Positions 25,128-35,829 of a stretch of DNA of 64,000 nucleotides are shown here, in pieces. Made by a program: the position numbers and the translations under genes. The notes beneath the pieces are model-generated. The model was not told the DNA's origin. It saw nothing but the letters and a program-made list of their open reading frames with translations, and ran no database searches. The stretch's first letter is position 1, and each line of letters begins with the position of its first letter. The stretch is from Apiotrichum sp. Y4204 (lineage: Eukaryota; Basidiomycota; Tremellomycetes; Trichosporonales; Trichosporonaceae), in NCBI GenBank assembly GCA_025531455.1, contig JAMYHL010000050.1, positions 62,001-126,000 on the forward strand. The letters are read 5' to 3'.

Positions 25128-27568
25128 TCATCTCCTATCAGCGCCGCGGGCGACGCGCTTCCGTGCTGAACGGATCATGTCCCCGAGGCTGCCTTTGTTG
25201 GTCTTAAACTGGCGCTCGTCCATGACGGCGAGCACGTGCGCAAGCGCGTGAACGCTGTCGGCGCGGAGGAACGCGCCGAGGAGGATGGCGTACGTGTCGG
25301 TCGTCGGGGGCACATTGTTCTCGAGCATGTGATCGAGGACCTTGAGCGCGACGCCTGTGCGGGACGCGCGCTCCCTGCTCTGGAAGGCGCGGCGCGCACG
25401 CGCGTCCCCGCCCTCCGTGCTGTCGCCGCGGAGCACCTGGTTGAGCACGACGTTGTACCCCACGTCGTTGAGGCGAAGGCCGCTCGCGCGCATACGGTCG
25501 AGCGCCGCCCATGCGTCAACGTCCCACCCGCCGCGGAAGTAGCCGGCCACGAGCGATGTCCACATCGGCACTGAGGTGCGGATACCCCGCTGGCGCATGT
25601 CGCGGATGACGTCCTCGGCACGCGTGAGGCCATCCGAGCGGCCTTCGGCTGCGAGATCCGCGACGAGCATGGCCGCCATACGGTCGTTGGGCTCCATCCC
25701 GCGCTGCTTCATCGCGTCGAGGGTCTGCCGTGCGAGCTCGGGACGCCCGGATCGGAGAAGACCCTGGACGAGCGTTGTGTACGTGATAATGTCCGGCACG
25801 AGGCCGAGAGGCCCAGCGGCGGATATGACCTCGTTCATGAGCTTGATATCCCGACAGTTGCCAGCGTAGCGCAGGGCAATGTTCAAAGTGATGAGATCCG
25901 GAGTGAGAGGTGATTTCGGGTCGATGGCGACGCGCCACAGTGCTAGACCCATGAGCGCCGTCTGCGAACCAATGCTGAACGTTGCCCCGAGAAGCTGGTT
26001 GAATATCCGGACTGACGGCCAAGCTGGGAGTGAGAAAAGCGTCTTGATCTTCGACTTACACGCCTTGTCCTGCGGTTTGCTCCCCTTCTTCCCAGGCGGT
26101 GCTGCTGCCGCCTTCTGGGCCTCGAGCTCACGACAAGCTGTATCCGCCACCAGCTCATCCCAGGCCTTGAACAGCTCCGTGCCATCATGATACCGCCCAA
26201 GAATGCCAATATAGATGCCGTATGCCTGTTCGTCGCGTACGACGCCCTCGTCGCGAGCGGCTTCCCAGATTTCCTTGGCCGCCGCTACGATCGCCGCGCG
26301 GTCCCGCGGCATCCCAGCTCCGTCCTCAAGATCTTCGGGCCCCGCGGTGTTCAGAAGTGCGTGGAGAACCGGCAGCGGCGTCGGTTTCGGGACGCGCTTG
26401 CGCACCTCGGCCTCGATTTTCGCAAGTGACTCGCGCTCGTTTGCCGTTCGCGAGGCCGACTGCGAGCTCCGCGAACGCACGACAGCGAGGACTTTTGCGA
26501 GTGCCTTGTCGCGCATATCACCGACTGCGAGGGGGTGCGTGGATGTTCCGTCTAGCTCGGCTGCGAACGCCTCCCACAGCTCGACGAGCTGTGCGATCTT
26601 CCCGCGGTTGCGGAGGGAGAAGAGCCGGGAGGCGAGGCCTTCCAACGTCGTCGGCAGCTCAGAGCTGAAATGTTCCTCGCACAGTTTCCGCGCCGCGGCA
26701 TTCACGTCTTCTCCGCCAGCAGCGTCGGCCAGTCCATGGTGCGAGATCCAGCCTGTGATGGTCGAGTCGGCAGGGAAGGTGAGGATGATGCTTTCCGGCC
26801 GTGTCCGCCCGGTCCGCGCGTTGAGCACCGCCCACGCCGCGACGAACGGGACGACAATGCGCTGCGATCCGCCGCCGTCCCCGAGGCTGCGCACCTGCTC
26901 CTCCCACACATCGAGGATGGCGTTCAGCCTTGGGTCGTCTGGTCCAGAGGCTCGCCGCGCCTCCGCCACGAGCCAGTCCGCGTACCACCCGGCAATCTTG
27001 TAGATGGTGTTCCGGGAAGCGCGCTGCATCTGGCCCGCGACGACGCGCGGGTCGAGACATGCGTGTGCAAAGAAGGCCTGCAGCGCCGGAAGATCCTCCT
27101 CGGACACCCGGTTGGTGATGTACCACCCACTCAGGACCGGCACCACCGCATTGAGATACGGCTGCAGAATCTCGGGGTACGCACGCAATGAGTTGGCAGC
27201 GTGCAGCAGCCGCGTAATGCAATGTGCGTCCAGTGATCCATTCTGTCGCGCCTCGTTCATGTCCTCCATCGCCTTCATGAGCTGCGCCTTGAGGAAGGTT
27301 GTCGATGGCTTGGCGTCAAATATGTCGCGCTGGGATCAGACTGCGGCCCCAGGAAAGTTTCTGCTGCACCTACCGAGTTCAATCCGCGTCCCTCGTCATT
27401 AACAGGAGTCGGGGACGCGGCTGACGACGCGGGTCGACGCGCAACATGAACGCCCGGCCGGGTTAGCGGGCGCACGACGGGGCGAGACGGCGCAGCGGCA
27501 GCAGTAGCCATGGCCGTCGCACGCCGCGCCGCATGTGCCGAGCACTCTCCGATACGCCGAATAATCAT
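25128..27568 (-). CDS. Mitochondrial pentatricopeptide-repeat (PPR) protein
   Basis: Two exons on the minus strand, 27568-27374 and 27329-25128, separated by a 44-nt intron; 798 aa. The first 60 residues are Arg/Ala/Ser-rich without acids (MIIRRIGECSAHAARR), a good mitochondrial presequence. The C-terminal third carries recognisable 35-residue PPR helices, for example PDIITYTTLVQGLLRSGRPE, TSVPMWTSLVAGYFRGG, NDVGYNVVLNQVLRG and TTDTYAILLGAFLRAD. PPR proteins bind specific organellar RNAs and control processing, stability or translation; the target cannot be inferred. The middle is helical and Ala-rich with no other domain. It is divergent from TMA16 with 220 bp between starts, so the promoter is probably shared. 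An Arg-rich stretch (RSARKRVARGADRR) closes the protein. Confidence 0.85.
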
Positions 27569-27788
27569 GCTTGTGTCGGCGAGAGGACGAAGTTGGTCGG
27601 AGTGGAGAGGAGTTGAATGCCGGAAATCAAGCCAGGACATTGCCCAGGTCGGCCAGATACCAATTGGTCGTTTTTGGCTGGATTTTTCAGAATCTCGACG
27701 ACCTCCACCGGCTGGCTCGACGGAAAACTTTGGCTTGTCGCCATCGCCATCCTTGTTGTTGTCCATCTCGCCGCCCGCCACCGCCGCC
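27569..27788. promoter_or_regulatory. Short divergent promoter, PPR gene / TMA16
   Basis: Only 220 bp separate the two opposite ATGs, so both promoters and both 5' UTRs must fit here. No specific factor site was recognised. Confidence 0.5.
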
Positions 27789-28652
27789 ATGCCGAACAAC
27801 CGCAAGACGACGCTCAAGAAGATCAAGGGGAGGGAGAGCGTGCATCCCGGATCGCGTAAAGGTGAGCTGCCCAGAGGTGGAGATTGAGCCAGCGCGTTCG
27901 TTCCGTTGCCACCCTCGTGCTCCATTCACTGACCCCCAGCGGCGCAGATCTCGCGCGTGCACCACCGCAAGGCCAAGCTCGTGTCGGCCAAGAAGACGCG
28001 CAAGGACTACACAAAGGGCAAGCGTGAGTAGACGAGGAGCTGTCATCAATGCTCTCCTTTCAGCTCCCAGTCCCAGCTTCCAGCTCACGTCCAGTCTTCC
28101 GCCCGCTGTTCTTCATGAGCAACCTGCAGTCGGCCGAGCCGCTGTCGCTTCCCCAGCTGCGCGCCCTTGTGGCCGAGACGTTTATTGGACGGAATGACGA
28201 GCGTATTGCGGAGCTCGTGGCTGAGCGCCGTGCAGGACGGCCAAAGGTCAAGGAACACCTCGAGCTCGAGGAGCTGCGCGCCGTCGAGGAGGCCGAGTAC
28301 CACTCTGGATTCGGTGAGTCGCTATGATTGGGCTTCTCGGTGCACAACGTTCATTGTCAACCCGGCCATCTTTAATCTTGCTTATCTGTGCTGTTCCGGC
28401 TAACACCCAGAGGTTATCGATCTGACGGACGCCAAGGCCACACGCCTGCTGTACACGATGATCGAGCAGAAGAAGCGTCTCAAGCCCGCGCACGTCGACC
28501 TCCTCCCGCACATCCGCATCTTCCGGGACTCGCAGGACGTGGTCGTCTCCCGCCCGGGAAAGCTGCAGAACATGGGTCTTGGCGGAGACGTGCCCGAGGT
28601 CCTCATGGGAGCGGGCGATGATGAGGAAGATGACGAGGAGATGGAGGAGTAG
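27789..28652 (+). CDS. TMA16: Translation machinery-associated protein 16
   Basis: Four exons: 27789-27861, 27940-28023, 28071-28313 (or from 28095, same frame), 28411-28652; 213 aa (or 205). The N-terminus MPNNRKTTLKKIKGRESVHPGSRKA is split by intron 1 and matches the family's basic start with the VHP.SRK motif. Later blocks are SRVHHRKAKL, IGRNDERIAELVAERRAGRP and the helix near LLYTMIEQKKRLKPAHVDLLPH. The tail is a short acidic run (DDEEDDEEMEE). Yeast Tma16 is a nuclear 60S ribosome-biogenesis factor. The two candidate acceptors for exon 3 differ by 24 nt and both keep the frame, so the short segment there is uncertain. Confidence 0.85.
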
Positions 28653-28928
28653 AGTCTGTTGTACATTATGCATAGATGGGATTGTTCTGCTGGATGCTGT
28701 ATCTGCTCTTTGTCGCTGCTTGCTGCTGGCTGCTTGCTGTCTCCGCTCCTTTCTCGGCGTCATCACAGCCGTCGTCGCCGCCATCACCGAGCTCCGAGCT
28801 CCAAATCGTCCAGAATATTTGCTTCCGCTCCTCCACTCGTTTCTTCAAGTGGCCACTCAACAACATTCCATCCATCCTCCAGACTCTCTCTCCATTCTCA
28901 ACACCCCCACTCCACCCATACATCCACA

Positions 28929-30851
28929 ATGGCACCCGCAAAGGCGGCAGCGCCCCGCCCGCCCGCGAAGACGCGCTACTTCAAGGGCAAGCCCGGCGGC
29001 GCCGTGGCGGACAGCGACTCGGACTCGGACGACGGCGACGAGGGCCTGCACCTCGCCGCTGGGCGCGGACCAGCCGCGGCGGCAGCAGCAGCGGCGAATG
29101 CGGACCCGACGCTCGTGGCTGGTGGTGCTGGGCGGGTAGTGCGGCCGGACCAGCTGCGCGATGTCAAGCCCAAGATCAAGATGGACCTTGCAGAGGTCAA
29201 GATCCCCGATGGCGGAGTCAGCAGGCGTGAGTGTGTGTATTTGGAATGTGCTGACGGCAGCGATTGAGGAAGAGTCGGAAGAGGAGAGCGAGGAGGAGGA
29301 GACGAAACCTGCGTTTGTGCCGAAACTTGAGGATTCGAGCGAGTACGAGACGGAGAGCGAGAGCGAGAGCGAGGAGGAGGCCAAGCCGGCTTTCCGTCCC
29401 GTGTTTGTGAACAAGTGGGTATCCGGATTCATGGCGATGGAGACAGTGTCGGTTGCTGTTAGTATGATGTTTATCAGCAACCGACGACCCCCCGTTTCTT
29501 AGTTGCCTACGTGTTCCCCATCTGCTAACACACAGGAATGCCCGCAAGACGGTCACGGCCGAACAGGCAACAAAGGAGGCCGAGGAGCGCGAGAAGAAGC
29601 TCGAAGAGGAACGCGAGCAGCGCAAGCTCGACAGCAAGGAGCTGGCGGGCGAGACGATCCGGCGCGAACTCGCCGAGAGTGAGTGCTGAAATCATCACCA
29701 CAATGTCCAGCACTAACGTCGCAGAGGAGGTGTCATCCGACCTCATTCCCGACGTGGACGACACAGACGGACTCGACCCGGAGGCCGAGTTCGACGCGTG
29801 GCGCGTACGCGAGCTTGCTCGTCTATTGCGCGAGAAGAAGGCACAGGCGGAAGCCGACGCCCAGCGCGAGGAGATTGAGCGCCGCCGCGCCATGCCCGAG
29901 GACCAGCGCATGGCCGAGGACATGGACTTTGCTGACGCGACGCGCAACAAGGAAAAGGCGCAGATGGCCTTCCTCCAGAAGTACTACCACAAGGGTGCTT
30001 TCCACCAGGACTCGACAGACGAGATCTTCACGCGCGACTACACGGGCATGACGCGCGACCAGGTGGACATGAGCTCGCTCCCGGCCGTGCTACAGGTCCG
30101 CGACTTTGGAAAGGTGTGTGCATATGTAGAATGTCATACTGACGGCAGAAATCGCGCTCAAAGTACACACATCTCACGGCGGAAGACACGTCGTCTGGGG
30201 GGTGGGGCACCGCGCACCAGGCCTTCGGCCGCCCGACACAGGGCCAACAACAGGCGTCCGGGTGCTGGAACTGTAAGTTGGGAACATCACAGCGCTTAAC
30301 TGACAACAGGCGGAGGAGACCACAACCGCGCCGACTGCCCGAACCCGGAGATGGCGCAGAACAACCCAAACATGATCGACGGAGTGGCCATTCCGGGGCT
30401 GGACACGCGGCGCGGCGGGTTCGGCGGGCGTGGCCGCGGCGGCGGCGGTGGGAGGGGAGGGTTCGGTGGGCGGGACGACGGGCGGGGTTTCGGTACCGCA
30501 GCGAATACTGCTGCGCTGGGCTCGAGCTCCAAGTGGGGCGGCGACCGCGAGGATAGGGATAGGGAGAGGGGCAGCGGCCGCGACCGTGACCGTGATAGGG
30601 ACCGCGGACGGGACCGCTATGAGGACCGCGCGCGGCGCGGGAGCCGAAGCCCGCGACGGAGGGACGACAGGGACCGTGGCGGCGAAAGGGACCGCGAGCG
30701 GCGGCGGGATGACCGCGACCGTGACCGTGATCGTGATCGTGGGCGCGACGACCGTGATAGGCGAGACCGCGACCGCGACCGCGATGATCGGGATAGACGT
30801 GATCGCGACCGCGACAGGGACAGGAGGGACCGCGACCGCGACAGGCGATAG
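28929..30851 (+). CDS. MFAP1 family spliceosomal protein with zinc-knuckle and RD-repeat tail
   Basis: Six exons: 28929-29226, 29261-29414, 29536-29678, 29725-30113, 30149-30272, 30310-30851; 549 aa. The N-half is acidic and Ala-rich with the conserved EYETESESESEEE and KPAFRPVFV.K blocks. The MFAP1 core is clear: AEFDAWRVRELARLLREK, FLQKYYHKGAFHQD, DEIFTRDYTGMTRDQVD, VLQVRDFGKKSRSKYTHLTAEDT. MFAP1 is a component of the spliceosomal B complex (yeast Spp381 is related). After the core comes a CCHC zinc knuckle (CWNCGGDHNRADCP), an RGG-like Gly-rich stretch and about 100 residues of Arg-Asp/Arg-Glu repeats ending at the stop. Such RD tails resemble that of U1-70K. The nucleotide sequence of the tail is highly repetitive. 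Introns are 34-121 nt. Confidence 0.9.
30541..30848 (+). repeat. Coding low-complexity repeat encoding an Arg-Asp tail
   Basis: Degenerate hexameric GACCGN/GACAGG units in frame within the last exon of the MFAP1 gene. They translate to alternating Arg-Asp with some Arg-Glu and Arg-Arg. Confidence 0.85.
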
Positions 30852-31221
30852 AGTCGAGGACTGATGGCTGTGAGGTATGGCTGTGAGCCATTGCTGCATG
30901 CAACGAGATCTGACGTGACTGGCGTTGCGCCACGTTTCGTCTGTGCGCTGGTTGTCACTTTGAGTCGCGGTGACAGCCACAGTACAGTGCACTTGAGGGT
31001 GCCGGCATGTGTCGTGCGAGCATGCAAGGATGAGGAGATAGGCCATCGTGTGAGAGCTCGCTTTAATCGTGCAGGGGCATGATACAATGTGGCATGATAC
31101 ACTACAATTACAGTTGCTAGCATGTATGGATGGGACATGAGGATGCAATCAATGCTCGATGGGCGTGGGCGCGGAATAGATGCTGGAACCAGTGTCGTGA
31201 TGGAGTTGTAATGCAGTTGCT
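30852..31221. other. Convergent intergenic region
   Basis: 370 bp between the MFAP1 stop and the stop of the minus-strand hypothetical gene. Only 3' UTR-like sequence seen. Confidence 0.5.
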
Positions 31222-32694
31222 CTAGTTTGCCCACGGGAGCGGGAGACGGATACGCCGGGCGGAGCGCGTCGAGCGACCGAGCGAGGACGGGAGCTTGTCT
31301 GTGGGTGTATCGCTGATACCGAGCCCGAGGCCGAGCAGGCCGCTGTTCGGGAGCGAGTAGAGCGCGTTCGCGTTAGATCCAATTGACCCGAGCGCGGGCG
31401 AGGGCGGGAGGGAGGGTTCCTCCATGTCCGAGTCTGCGTCTTCGGGCGGGGAGCGCGAGACGGGGAGCGAGATGCTCGCCTCGGAAGAACTGTATCCGAG
31501 CTCGGGGAGGGAGCCGCACGAGCGGAAGCTCGCCGCGTCGTCGTCCGTTGCGTTGGACGCGACTGACGCGACGGACGCGACCGACGCAACTGATCCGCGG
31601 CGCGTGTCGAGCACAGGAAGGGGCGGGACGGGGGGCACGAACGAGTCGGCGAAGAGCGTCGCGAGGGGGCGTTCGCGCGCTAGCGAGCGGGTCCGGGGAC
31701 GGAGGCGGTACGGGAGCGAGTTGCTCCTCGGCGGGGGCACGATCACGTCGACATGGGGCAGCTTGGTGTCCATTGTGGACGCGGCGAACATGTTGTCGTG
31801 GGCGAACTCGTCGTATTCCCCGCAGCTTGTGAGGAGCTCGCGGAGCGCGGAGACAAGCGTGTCGGGCGTGGTGGGCGTCACGGGTGTGCTGGGTTCAGAG
31901 AAGGATGCTCGGCGGAGAGGTGAGCGCGGTGTGCCAGGTGCGCGGGGCATGCGGAGGGAGTAAGCCTCCCACTCGAGTTTGACGGGGGAGCGGGGCGATA
32001 CGGGCGGCAAGGGGAGGGGCGCGCGGCGCGGGGCCGACGGCGTGTTTGGCCGGTCGTGGCTCAGCTGGTGCGGGGACACGGGGTAGCGGAGCTGGGGGAG
32101 GTCGGCATTGAGGTCGAGGTTGAGGGTGAGGTCCAGAGGGGGCGGGGGACGGCGGCGTCTTGGCGACGACTTTTTCGGCGAGGTGTAGGACGGAGCAGTG
32201 GCGGCCTCGTCAAACTCTGCCCAGAGGTCGTCGAGGGCAAAGGGGTCCTCGTTCTCGGAGCCTGGCGTGTGGAGCACGGGCACGGGGGCAGAGAGGACGG
32301 GCGGTGCGCCCGGCACGACGATGGACAGGCCGCGGAGTGCCGGAGGCAGCGCCGGGGGTGGTGTCGGGCGCGGGGTGGGGGTGAGGGAGGGAGACGCGGA
32401 GGGCACGGCAGTGGCCGTGTCATCCGTGTTCTCCGAGTCGTCGTCCGAGTCGAGGATGAGGGTCTCGTCGAGCTCGTGCAATGTGTACAATGCTGTGTTT
32501 GGGCGGAGCCGCATGCGGCGGGATTGGGGAACAGGAGCGCGGCGAGGGCGGCGGGTCTCGTCGTCGCTGCCGCTGCTGTCGTCTGAGAACGCGGACTCTG
32601 GCTGCGTCTCCTGCTTCGGCTGCGACTTTGCGAGCGGCGAGATGGGTGTGCGCCGGAACGACCGGAACGATGGCGGGGGCGGTGACCGGAACAT
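31222..32694 (-). CDS. Hypothetical disordered Pro/Ser-rich protein
   Basis: A single open frame of 490 aa with no introns. I do not recognise a family. Composition is Pro/Ser/Leu/Arg-rich with long acidic and basic patches. Features include a start MFRSPPPPSFRSFRR, an SDDSSGSDDE stretch, many SP/TP dipeptides that could be proline-directed kinase sites, a possible folded patch near LVSALRELLTSCGEYDEFAHDN, and a short Ser-Val-Ala repeat (31558-31592). The end is Arg-rich (RSARRIRLPLPWAN). The strong GC3 bias matches neighbouring real genes, which is the main argument that it is coding. It might be a regulator such as a cell-cycle or signalling protein, but nothing in the sequence proves that. 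Confidence 0.65.
   Translation of the reverse strand: MFRSPPPPSFRSFRRTPISPLAKSQPKQETQPESAFSDDSSGSDDETRRPRRAPVPQSRRMRLRPNTALYTLHELDETLILDSDDDSENTDDTATAVPSASPSLTPTPRPTPPPALPPALRGLSIVVPGAPPVLSAPVPVLHTPGSENEDPFALDDLWAEFDEAATAPSYTSPKKSSPRRRRPPPPLDLTLNLDLNADLPQLRYPVSPHQLSHDRPNTPSAPRRAPLPLPPVSPRSPVKLEWEAYSLRMPRAPGTPRSPLRRASFSEPSTPVTPTTPDTLVSALRELLTSCGEYDEFAHDNMFAASTMDTKLPHVDVIVPPPRSNSLPYRLRPRTRSLARERPLATLFADSFVPPVPPLPVLDTRRGSVASVASVASVASNATDDDAASFRSCGSLPELGYSSSEASISLPVSRSPPEDADSDMEEPSLPPSPALGSIGSNANALYSLPNSGLLGLGLGISDTPTDKLPSSLGRSTRSARRIRLPLPWAN
31558..31592 (-). repeat. In-frame 9-bp repeat encoding Ser-Val-Ala
   Basis: About four copies of a GACGCGACK-like nonamer (plus strand) give SVASVASVASVAS in the minus-strand hypothetical protein. 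Confidence 0.75.
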
Positions 32695-35600
32695 TGTGAG
32701 AGATGGGGGGGCCAGAGGCCAATGCCGGAATCGATGGGGAGAGGAGTGAGGTGCCCACTGCTGAGATATATATTCTTTTTTCTTTCCTTGTGGAGTTGTT
32801 TTCTCGTTTCTCTCCAGACATTCCTTTTCTCCTCCTTGCCATCTCGCGGGAGAGCCATCGCCGGTGACGGGCTCGACGGGCCGGAATCGATGCTGGATCG
32901 CGACGCCACAGTGACCGGGAACGCGAACGAGCGAGCGAGGAACAGGGTCAGCTAACGCTCATGCTCGAGGCCTGAGAACGGCATCTCTCTCCTCTGCTGG
33001 TGTCTCTTTGCTCGCTGGCGTCGATCCCACTCCTCCCTCTCGAGTACGCCGCCCGCCGACCCCTCTGCCCTTTACAGGCTTCGGCACGCTGCCGTCATTC
33101 CCGCCCAGATCAGGATCAGGACCAAGGACCAGGACCTGGGAGATCAGGGCCGTCCTGCCCGTCGTGGACAAGTCGTCTGCCGCTGTGCGTGCCATGCACG
33201 ACGCTGCGTGTTGCACAGAGTCGAGGACTGGTAAACGGGGATTTGGGCCAAGCCGAATGTAATACCGGGTACACCACCTACTGATCACCTCCTGATCACC
33301 TCCTAACGATCCTATAAACTGATCAATGGCGACCTCCTGATGAGCCGCGGACCGACAGGATAACACGGCGGAATCTCGGGACGTTGATTCACTCTGCGTG
33401 CTCCCCCCTCTGCCCCTGCTGGTGGCTTTGTGGCGTCCATCCCAGCAGTTAATACCAAGTAATACCACAACGAGCGGACAGCGCCACAGCTCATGTACGT
33501 ACTCCCCGGCGGGATCGTCCATTCCAACTTGCTCAGGATGTCAGGATCCCGGCCGGCCGGTAGTCGCAAACTACTCGTGGTGTCTCGCGTACACCAGCCG
33601 CCGGACCTCGTACCTCGTCCTGCACAGCTGAATCTCTGCATCTCGGGCGTATCTCGTGTGCCGGTCAGTTTCTCACCGCCGGTGCCGTTCTACCGATCCA
33701 ACCTCCCGCTGTGGTCTCTCTCTCGCTTTGCTCACTGCAGTACATGTCTCTGTAACTCTGGGCGTCACTCCCTCTAGGGCGTGAACCGACTGACTCATAA
33801 CGCAATATCCCGTATACCTGACGACAGCCGAGCAGCTGTTGACTCATCGCGCGCAACACCGACTGGCGGGTGCGCGACCCAGAAAAAACTTCCAGAGTGC
33901 CAGCACCCTGGTTACCGAACTGCCGAGACACCTGATCGTCTGAGTGATGGCCATGGGTACATGGGTTGTGGCTTGCAGCTCACTCACAGGGCAGGACCCT
34001 TGTCTGTTAGACTGCTGTTCTCAGGTGCTGTTCTCCCGATCCCATCCAGACAGCTGAGCACTATGGAACCACATAGGCCAGGATTAACCCAGCCCCGGGA
34101 GGGCCTATGCCACGCCGCTGACGGGACCCAGCCCAGCGCCAGTCTAGTGTGCCGAAAGCGTACTGTAGCAAGCCCGGGGTAGCCCACGGGGCAGCCCGTC
34201 AATGTCATCATGGCGATCACCTAGGAGCGGGGCATGAGCTATCAGACATTGCCCTGGCGCCTGGCGGTGCCACCAACCGCGCAACTTGTCAGTGGACGGC
34301 GCCAGTGCCACCGTCGTCACCAATTGTAGCGACATGGGCATCTGGGAGGGAGACATCATCGGCATGTCCAAAACTCTTCGATATGTGGGCAAGCGAGCAT
34401 GAACAGGAGATGAATTGGAGCTGCAGTGGCTCAGCCGAGTGCGAGAGGTTGAGTGGGGCCGCCTCGACGAACCCAAACAGTTTTCTGGGTTGTGGAGAGT
34501 TTGCCAGCTCGGCGACAAGCGTGACATGGCAGCAACCTGGTCCCAGCCTGACCGGGGACATATCGGATCGAGACTGATGCTCAGGTGATATCCTATCCAC
34601 CATATCCATCTACCAGCTCTGATCTCCAGCTCGCTACAACTCGGCCTTTCAATCCAGATCGCCGGACAGTAATTAACCAAGCCTCATTAACCCTCCGCCA
34701 AGCTCAGGGCGGCGGCCGGGCGGGTAAACCGTGTCACTTGCAGAAGCAGGGATACCAGGATCCAAGAAACAGGATACCAGGGATTCCGGGAGATCGCTCG
34801 CGGACCCAGGCTGCCGGGTCTGATTCCTGTAATTACAGTGTCTCGCGGAGGGTGAGAGACTGGGACGACGGTTGGCTGACAAGGGTGGGTGGAAAGCACC
34901 GGTGCTCCTTGGCTGTGGTCGGTGCACTGACCACAATTGCGAAAGCCGCTTACACTCCGCAAAAGTCCACTTTCACCCTACGGTCGGAGAATGAAGATTA
35001 CGAACATTCCAAACACGATGCCGGGAATCACTGGCGGCAACCAGACTACGAGGTGCGGCATTATAAGACTAGGAACTGGAGGTGGTGCCGCACACCATAG
35101 TCTGGGAACCGCGTTTCATCACTGAATGTAAAGGTGCGGCAGTGCACGGCTGGTGAGTGCCACTTCCGTGTCGAGCGAGAAACGTACAATACCACTCACG
35201 AGTTCCCAAGGTTTAGTATGTTGGCATGTTGGACAAGACCCACCGCGTACGTCTAGTACGTGCGTGCGAGGTCTGGCCCCTTGGTCGTCAGGGCGGGGGA
35301 CATCACCCGCAAGACAACCGCCATTAAGACCAGGTTGATATACTCCGGACCCCGAAACGCGCGGGCTGGTGTCTCACCGTGTGTGAAACCCACCTCGGGA
35401 GATCGGCGAGAGACTGAGCTTTTGCTGGTGTTGTTGAGGTTTGGTGTAGGTAGAGGGCTGGAGGAGACGGAGACGCCGTGTTTACTGTTGACTAAGAGAA
35501 AGAGGGTGCGGCAGACAATGGGACACTGGAACTCGACGCTGGGGTTCAGTTGTGCCTTGAGTTGTGCCTGAGAACGATATCGCGGTGCCGAGGCCGCTGT

Positions 35601-35829
35601 CAGCGTAGTCAGTGTAGGAGAGTTGTGTAACCCACGGTCGGACTTGGTTGGCGCGGGAGGGCAGTGACGAGCGCGCCGGGCTGCATCATATAGTGAGCTC
35701 GCTCTACGCGCAAACTGTGGTCTGCTCAACCCAGACCCATCATGACACATGAAGCGCAATGAGTACCCACTCTCGCTCAGTGCAATGCGTGATGCGTACA
35801 TCATATCTATATGGAATGGTATAATCTCC
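32695..35829. other. 3.1-kb interval without a supported gene
   Basis: The first 250 bases are the leader of the minus-strand hypothetical gene. The rest has no frame with convincing codon structure, no paired splice sites around conserved residues and no tRNA. It holds an 11-bp direct repeat at 33281-33302, two copies of GGATACCAGG near 34748 and 34772, and an inverted repeat at 35041-35105. It may be decayed mobile DNA, but no transposon domain is visible. Confidence 0.45.
35041..35105. repeat. Inverted repeat, 19-bp arms
   Basis: The left arm (35041-35059) starts CCAGACTA and ends GTGCGGC. The right arm (35087-35105) is its reverse complement except for three or four central positions. 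The spacer is 27 nt. It could be a foldback element end or a structured transcript. Confidence 0.6.

Noticed and set aside
32959..33522. 187-codon minus-strand frame in the gene-free interval
   Set aside because: No recognisable domain, and an overlapping plus-strand frame is equally plausible.
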